Below, piece by piece: positions 21,281-23,339 of a stretch of 23,339 nt of DNA. The position numbers and the translations under genes are program-made. Numbering within the stretch: the first letter of the stretch is position 1; each line of letters opens with the position of its first letter. Source of the DNA: Candidatus Methylomirabilis sp. (lineage in GTDB: Bacteria > Patescibacteriota > Patescibacteriia > DYHP01); NCBI GenBank assembly GCA_020724105.1, contig DYHP01000001.1, forward strand, positions 1 through 23,339, written 5' to 3'. The notes under the pieces are model-generated. The model saw only the letters and a list, made by a program, of their open reading frames with translations, did no database searches and was not told where the DNA came from.

Positions 21281-21487
21281 TTAGTATCTGCCGCCCCTGA
21301 AACCGCCTCTGAAGTTGCTGCGTCTTTTTCTGTTGCAATCTTGGCAGTAAATTCTGCCGTAGGTGCCGTCTTCTTTGAGCGTCGGTTCAAAAGGCAATGT
21401 TTTGACATCGCATCCGCATTCCGCGCATTTGATGTTTAAGGTTGAAACATCGTGCGGCTGCGAGCGAGGTCTATCTTGAAAATCCAT
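21281..21487 (-). CDS. Zinc-ribbon protein with RGG-type tail (68 aa)
   Basis: Small probable nucleic-acid-binding protein. One zinc ribbon is formed by C21xxC24 (KCAECG) and C48xxC51 (IYCQDCNRK), with a spacer of about 23 residues containing PFEPT. This resembles the CxxCG...PF.P...VYCxxC proteins common in CPR genomes. The C-terminus is basic and glycine-rich (RKRRSNFRGGFRGGRY), an RGG-like RNA-binding tail. There is no strong ribosome site. It sits behind an unusual ~200-nt leader with long inverted repeats. A role in translation or RNA handling is inference. It is not obviously Trm112, the zinc partner of eukaryotic Trm9, but its place next to a Trm9-like gene is notable. Confidence 0.72.
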   Translation of the reverse strand: MDFQDRPRSQPHDVSTLNIKCAECGCDVKTLPFEPTLKEDGTYGRIYCQDCNRKRRSNFRGGFRGGRY

Positions 21488-21693
21488 ACTCTTGTTCGTC
21501 TAAACCCCCACACCAATTATGTTTTTATGGGAGTAAACTAATTACTATATATTATCGCAGTTCACCCCCACGCCAATCTTTTTGAGACGGCATGGAGAGT
21601 TACTGCCCCACCAAGTTTTAGATTGGTGTGGGGGGTTTAGACGAACGACCTATTTTCCCCCTTTGGGGATACGTCTAACCTCGGATAATACTT
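21488..21693 (-). promoter_or_regulatory. Structured leader of the zinc-ribbon gene with mutually exclusive helices
   Basis: In transcript order (minus strand) segment A (21646-21622) can pair over about 24 bp with segment C (21517-21494), with one bulge; C ends seven bases before the start codon. A can also pair, through ACCCCCCACACCAATCT, with segment B (21578-21563, GATTGGCGTGGGGGTG) with one bulge and one mismatch. A:B and A:C cannot coexist. An additional GGTGGGG lies between A and B. As DNA, the three copies of a CCCCCACRCCAAT word could instead be operators. No known riboswitch class is recognised. Confidence 0.5.
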
Positions 21694-21699
21694 AATGAT

Positions 21700-21728
21700 A
21701 TAGTAACATATCACGGCTCGATTGTCAA
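21700..21728 (-). promoter_or_regulatory. Promoter of the zinc-ribbon gene leader
   Basis: On the minus strand TTGACA (21728-21723), a 17-bp spacer ending in TGT, and TACTAT (21705-21700), an extended -10. It begins right after the small-RNA terminator. Confidence 0.6.
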
Positions 21729-21732
21729 GAGG

Positions 21733-21773
21733 GTAATAAAAAGAGTTCCTCGCGTATTCCACAAGGAACTCTT
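21733..21773 (-). terminator. Intrinsic terminator of the candidate small RNA
   Basis: AAGAGTTCCT and AGGAACTCTT (plus-strand arms 21741-21750 and 21764-21773) form a perfect 10-bp stem. On the minus strand it is followed by TTTATTA, so the run reads CTCTTTTTATTA. Confidence 0.75.
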
Positions 21774-21804
21774 CGGTTCTAGGGTTTTTGCCCCAGCATT
21801 CCCT
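21735..21804 (-). ncRNA. Candidate small RNA of about 70 nt
   Basis: A complete transcription unit with no ORF. The promoter at 21839-21811 (minus) should start transcription near 21804 and the terminator stem at 21773-21741 ends it. The body contains a first hairpin, CTGGGG / CCCTAG around CAAAAA (near 21795-21778), then the terminator stem. It has no tRNA, SRP, 6S or tmRNA hallmarks that I can see. It lies between the divergent rel promoter and the zinc-ribbon promoter. Confidence 0.5.
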
Positions 21805-21810
21805 ACTTGT

Positions 21811-21839
21811 ATCTTACCAAACTGGTCAAAAGTTGTCAA
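21811..21839 (-). promoter_or_regulatory. Promoter of the candidate small RNA
   Basis: On the minus strand TTGACA (21839-21834), a 17-bp spacer ending in TGG, and TAAGAT (21816-21811), an extended -10. The -35 overlaps that of the divergent rel promoter. Confidence 0.6.
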
Positions 21840-21862
21840 GAGAAGCAATTTAGGATTATGAT
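21833..21862 (+). promoter_or_regulatory. Promoter of rel
   Basis: TTGTCA (21833-21838), an 18-bp spacer and TATGAT (21857-21862). The leader to the ATG at 21912 is about 43 bases without a Shine-Dalgarno site. Confidence 0.5.
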
Positions 21863-21911
21863 GTAAGTGTAGTAAAACTTAGGTTTTCATTTAGAAAACA
21901 TCTGTTTGTTT

Positions 21912-23339
21912 ATGTCTCTGTTTGAACAATTACTCCAAACAATTCAACAAAACTATCCAAACGCCGACCTTGATATGGTCAAGCTTGCTTTTGAGTTTGC
22001 CGAGAAGGCGCACGAAGAGCAAAAGAGGGTTTCGGGAGAGCCCTATTTTATCCATTCCGTCAGGACCGCTATAAATTTGGCAAAGATGAAGTTGGGCGTG
22101 CCGATTGTTATCGCCGGACTGCTCCATGACGTGCCCGAGGATACAAAAATAAGTTTAGCGGAAATAGAAAAAAATTTCGGCAAAGATATTGCCGGCATGG
22201 TAGAGGGCATAACAAAACTCGGCAAATTGAAATATCGCGGCGTTGAGCGATACGCGGAAAATTTGCGAAAAATGTTTTTGGCGATGTCTCGCGACATCAG
22301 GACTGTTTTTATAAAATTTGCCGACCGTTTGGACAATTTAAAAACCCTGTCTTATTTGTCGTCGGAAAAACAAAAGCGGATTGCCTTGGAGGCTTTGGAA
22401 ATATACGCGCCGATCGCCAATCGTCTCGGCATGTGGGAAATAAAAAACCAATTGGAAGACGCGGCGTTTTGTTACATTTACCCGAAAGAATACGATTGGG
22501 TCAAAAATTTATTGGAAAGCCGCATCAAAGCAAAAGAGGGCTACATTCAACGGACATGCAAAATTCTTCACTATCTTTTGAAAGTAAATAATATAAGAAT
22601 CGTCAGGGTGGAGGGAAGAACTAAAACTTTGTGGAGTTTATACAGAAAATTGCTGCGATACGACCGCGATGTTAGTAAAATCTATGACTTCTTTGCTATC
22701 CGCGCCATTGTTCCGACTTTGTCAGATTGCTATGCCGCCTTGGGAGCGGTGCATCAAAAATGGAAACCCTTAAAAGGAAGAATTAAAGATTATATTGCTC
22801 AACCAAAACCAAACGGCTACCAGTCGCTTCACACTACAGTTTTCGGCGACGATGGCGAAATTTTTGAAATTCAAATCAGGACCGAGCAAATGAACGAAAA
22901 GGCCGAATACGGCATCGCCGCCCATTGGCATTACGATGAAAGCGGAAAGAGCAAGCGTGTTTCAAAGCCGCAAATTAAGTGGCTGGAAGATTTGATAAAA
23001 GTCCAGAAAGAACTGCGTGACAGCCAAAAATTTTTGCAGTCCTTGGAAGAATTAAAAATAGACATTTTCCAAAATCGCATTTTTGTTTTTACTCCGAAAG
23101 GCGATGTTATTGAATTGCCGGAGGACTCAACGACGGTTGATTTCGCTTACGCGGTGCACTCGGAAATCGGGAGAAAATGCGTTGGCGCCAAAGTGAATGA
23201 CGAGATGGTGTCGCTTGAAAAAAAATTGCGCAGCGGCGACTTAGTGGAAATTATTATAGACAAAAACAGGAAAGCGCCTTCGAGGGATTGGCTATGTTTC
23301 GTAAAAACCAAAGGAGCGAGGGATAAGATAAAGGCGGCA
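21912..23339 (+). CDS. rel: Bifunctional (p)ppGpp synthetase/hydrolase, 3' end outside the window
   Basis: Stringent-response enzyme; 476 residues are visible and the frame is still open at the edge. The HD hydrolase domain keeps H48 (YFIHS), H72-D73 with ED (LLHDVPEDT) and D138 (FADRLDNL), so (p)ppGpp hydrolysis should be intact. The synthetase domain has KIYDFFAIRAIV (256-267), GRIKDYIAQPKPNGYQSLHTT and EIQIRTEQMNEKAEYGIAAHWHY. The RIKD (290-293) is the RxKD type of bifunctional Rel/SpoT, not the ExDD type of RelA. A TGS domain (about 384-452) follows, and the sequence stops at the start of the helical region. No ribosome site is seen. It is divergent from the candidate small RNA. Confidence 0.95.
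   Translation, partial: MSLFEQLLQTIQQNYPNADLDMVKLAFEFAEKAHEEQKRVSGEPYFIHSVRTAINLAKMKLGVPIVIAGLLHDVPEDTKISLAEIEKNFGKDIAGMVEGITKLGKLKYRGVERYAENLRKMFLAMSRDIRTVFIKFADRLDNLKTLSYLSSEKQKRIALEALEIYAPIANRLGMWEIKNQLEDAAFCYIYPKEYDWVKNLLESRIKAKEGYIQRTCKILHYLLKVNNIRIVRVEGRTKTLWSLYRKLLRYDRDVSKIYDFFAIRAIVPTLSDCYAALGAVHQKWKPLKGRIKDYIAQPKPNGYQSLHTTVFGDDGEIFEIQIRTEQMNEKAEYGIAAHWHYDESGKSKRVSKPQIKWLEDLIKVQKELRDSQKFLQSLEELKIDIFQNRIFVFTPKGDVIELPEDSTTVDFAYAVHSEIGRKCVGAKVNDEMVSLEKKLRSGDLVEIIIDKNRKAPSRDWLCFVKTKGARDKIKAA

Noticed and set aside
21741..21800. tRNA-like GGTTCTAGGG near the hairpin
   Set aside because: It does not fit a T-loop (GGTTCRA) and no acceptor, D or anticodon arms can be drawn.

Overview
The window looks like chromosomal DNA of an uncultivated bacterium, most likely a Patescibacteria/CPR (Parcubacteria-like) lineage. 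This is inferred from gene order, compact housekeeping genes, moderate GC, an archaeal/eukaryotic-type Elp3 in a bacterial setting, and many short palindromic repeats, several of them inside coding genes. TGA is a normal stop (for example at 653-655), so the recoded Gracilibacteria/SR1 code is not in use. No rRNA, recognisable tRNA, transposase or CRISPR array is visible.

Layout. 59-2149 is an envelope block: PAP2 phosphatase, a cytidylyltransferase-like enzyme and MltG. 2171-3236 has its own promoter, a small unknown protein, a 200-nt structured segment and a lipoprotein. 3353-5470 is a UvrD-type helicase. 5611-7758 (minus) holds two tandem metallophosphoesterase paralogues, one with an intact metal site and one with most of it lost. 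7981-8823 is a YfiH-type laccase-domain protein. 8888-9730 (minus) is a trypsin-like lipoprotein protease, divergent from metK (9859-10908). 11003-13088 (minus) is recR and dnaB. 13302-16742 carries an amino-acid permease, then glyA and folD overlapping. 16889-17933 (minus) is a two-gene operon of exported and membrane proteins. 18159-21120 holds divergent Elp3 and a Trm9-like methyltransferase. 21281-21487 (minus) is a zinc-ribbon protein with an RGG tail. 21912 to the end is a bifunctional Rel/SpoT, cut by the window edge.

The only gene-free stretch over 300 bases (21488-21911) is not empty. It appears to hold a free-standing small RNA gene of about 70 nt with its own promoter and terminator, a second minus promoter, and a ~200-nt leader with competing long helices in front of the zinc-ribbon gene.

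How the genes fit together. GlyA and FolD supply one-carbon units. MetK makes SAM, which Elp3 (radical SAM) and the adjacent methyltransferase would both consume. Elp3 plus a Trm9-like enzyme would be a bacterial version of the eukaryotic wobble-uridine route (cm5U to mcm5U); this is inference from motifs and adjacency.

The most unusual feature is repeat invasion of proteins. At least six genes (PAP2, UvrD, RecR, FolD, Elp3, methyltransferase) carry in-frame palindromic or tandem DNA repeats translated as extra loops, with four or five in Elp3 alone. Many core genes (uvrD-like, metK, dnaB, permease, glyA, Elp3, rel) lack a Shine-Dalgarno site, while envelope and accessory genes mostly have a strong one.
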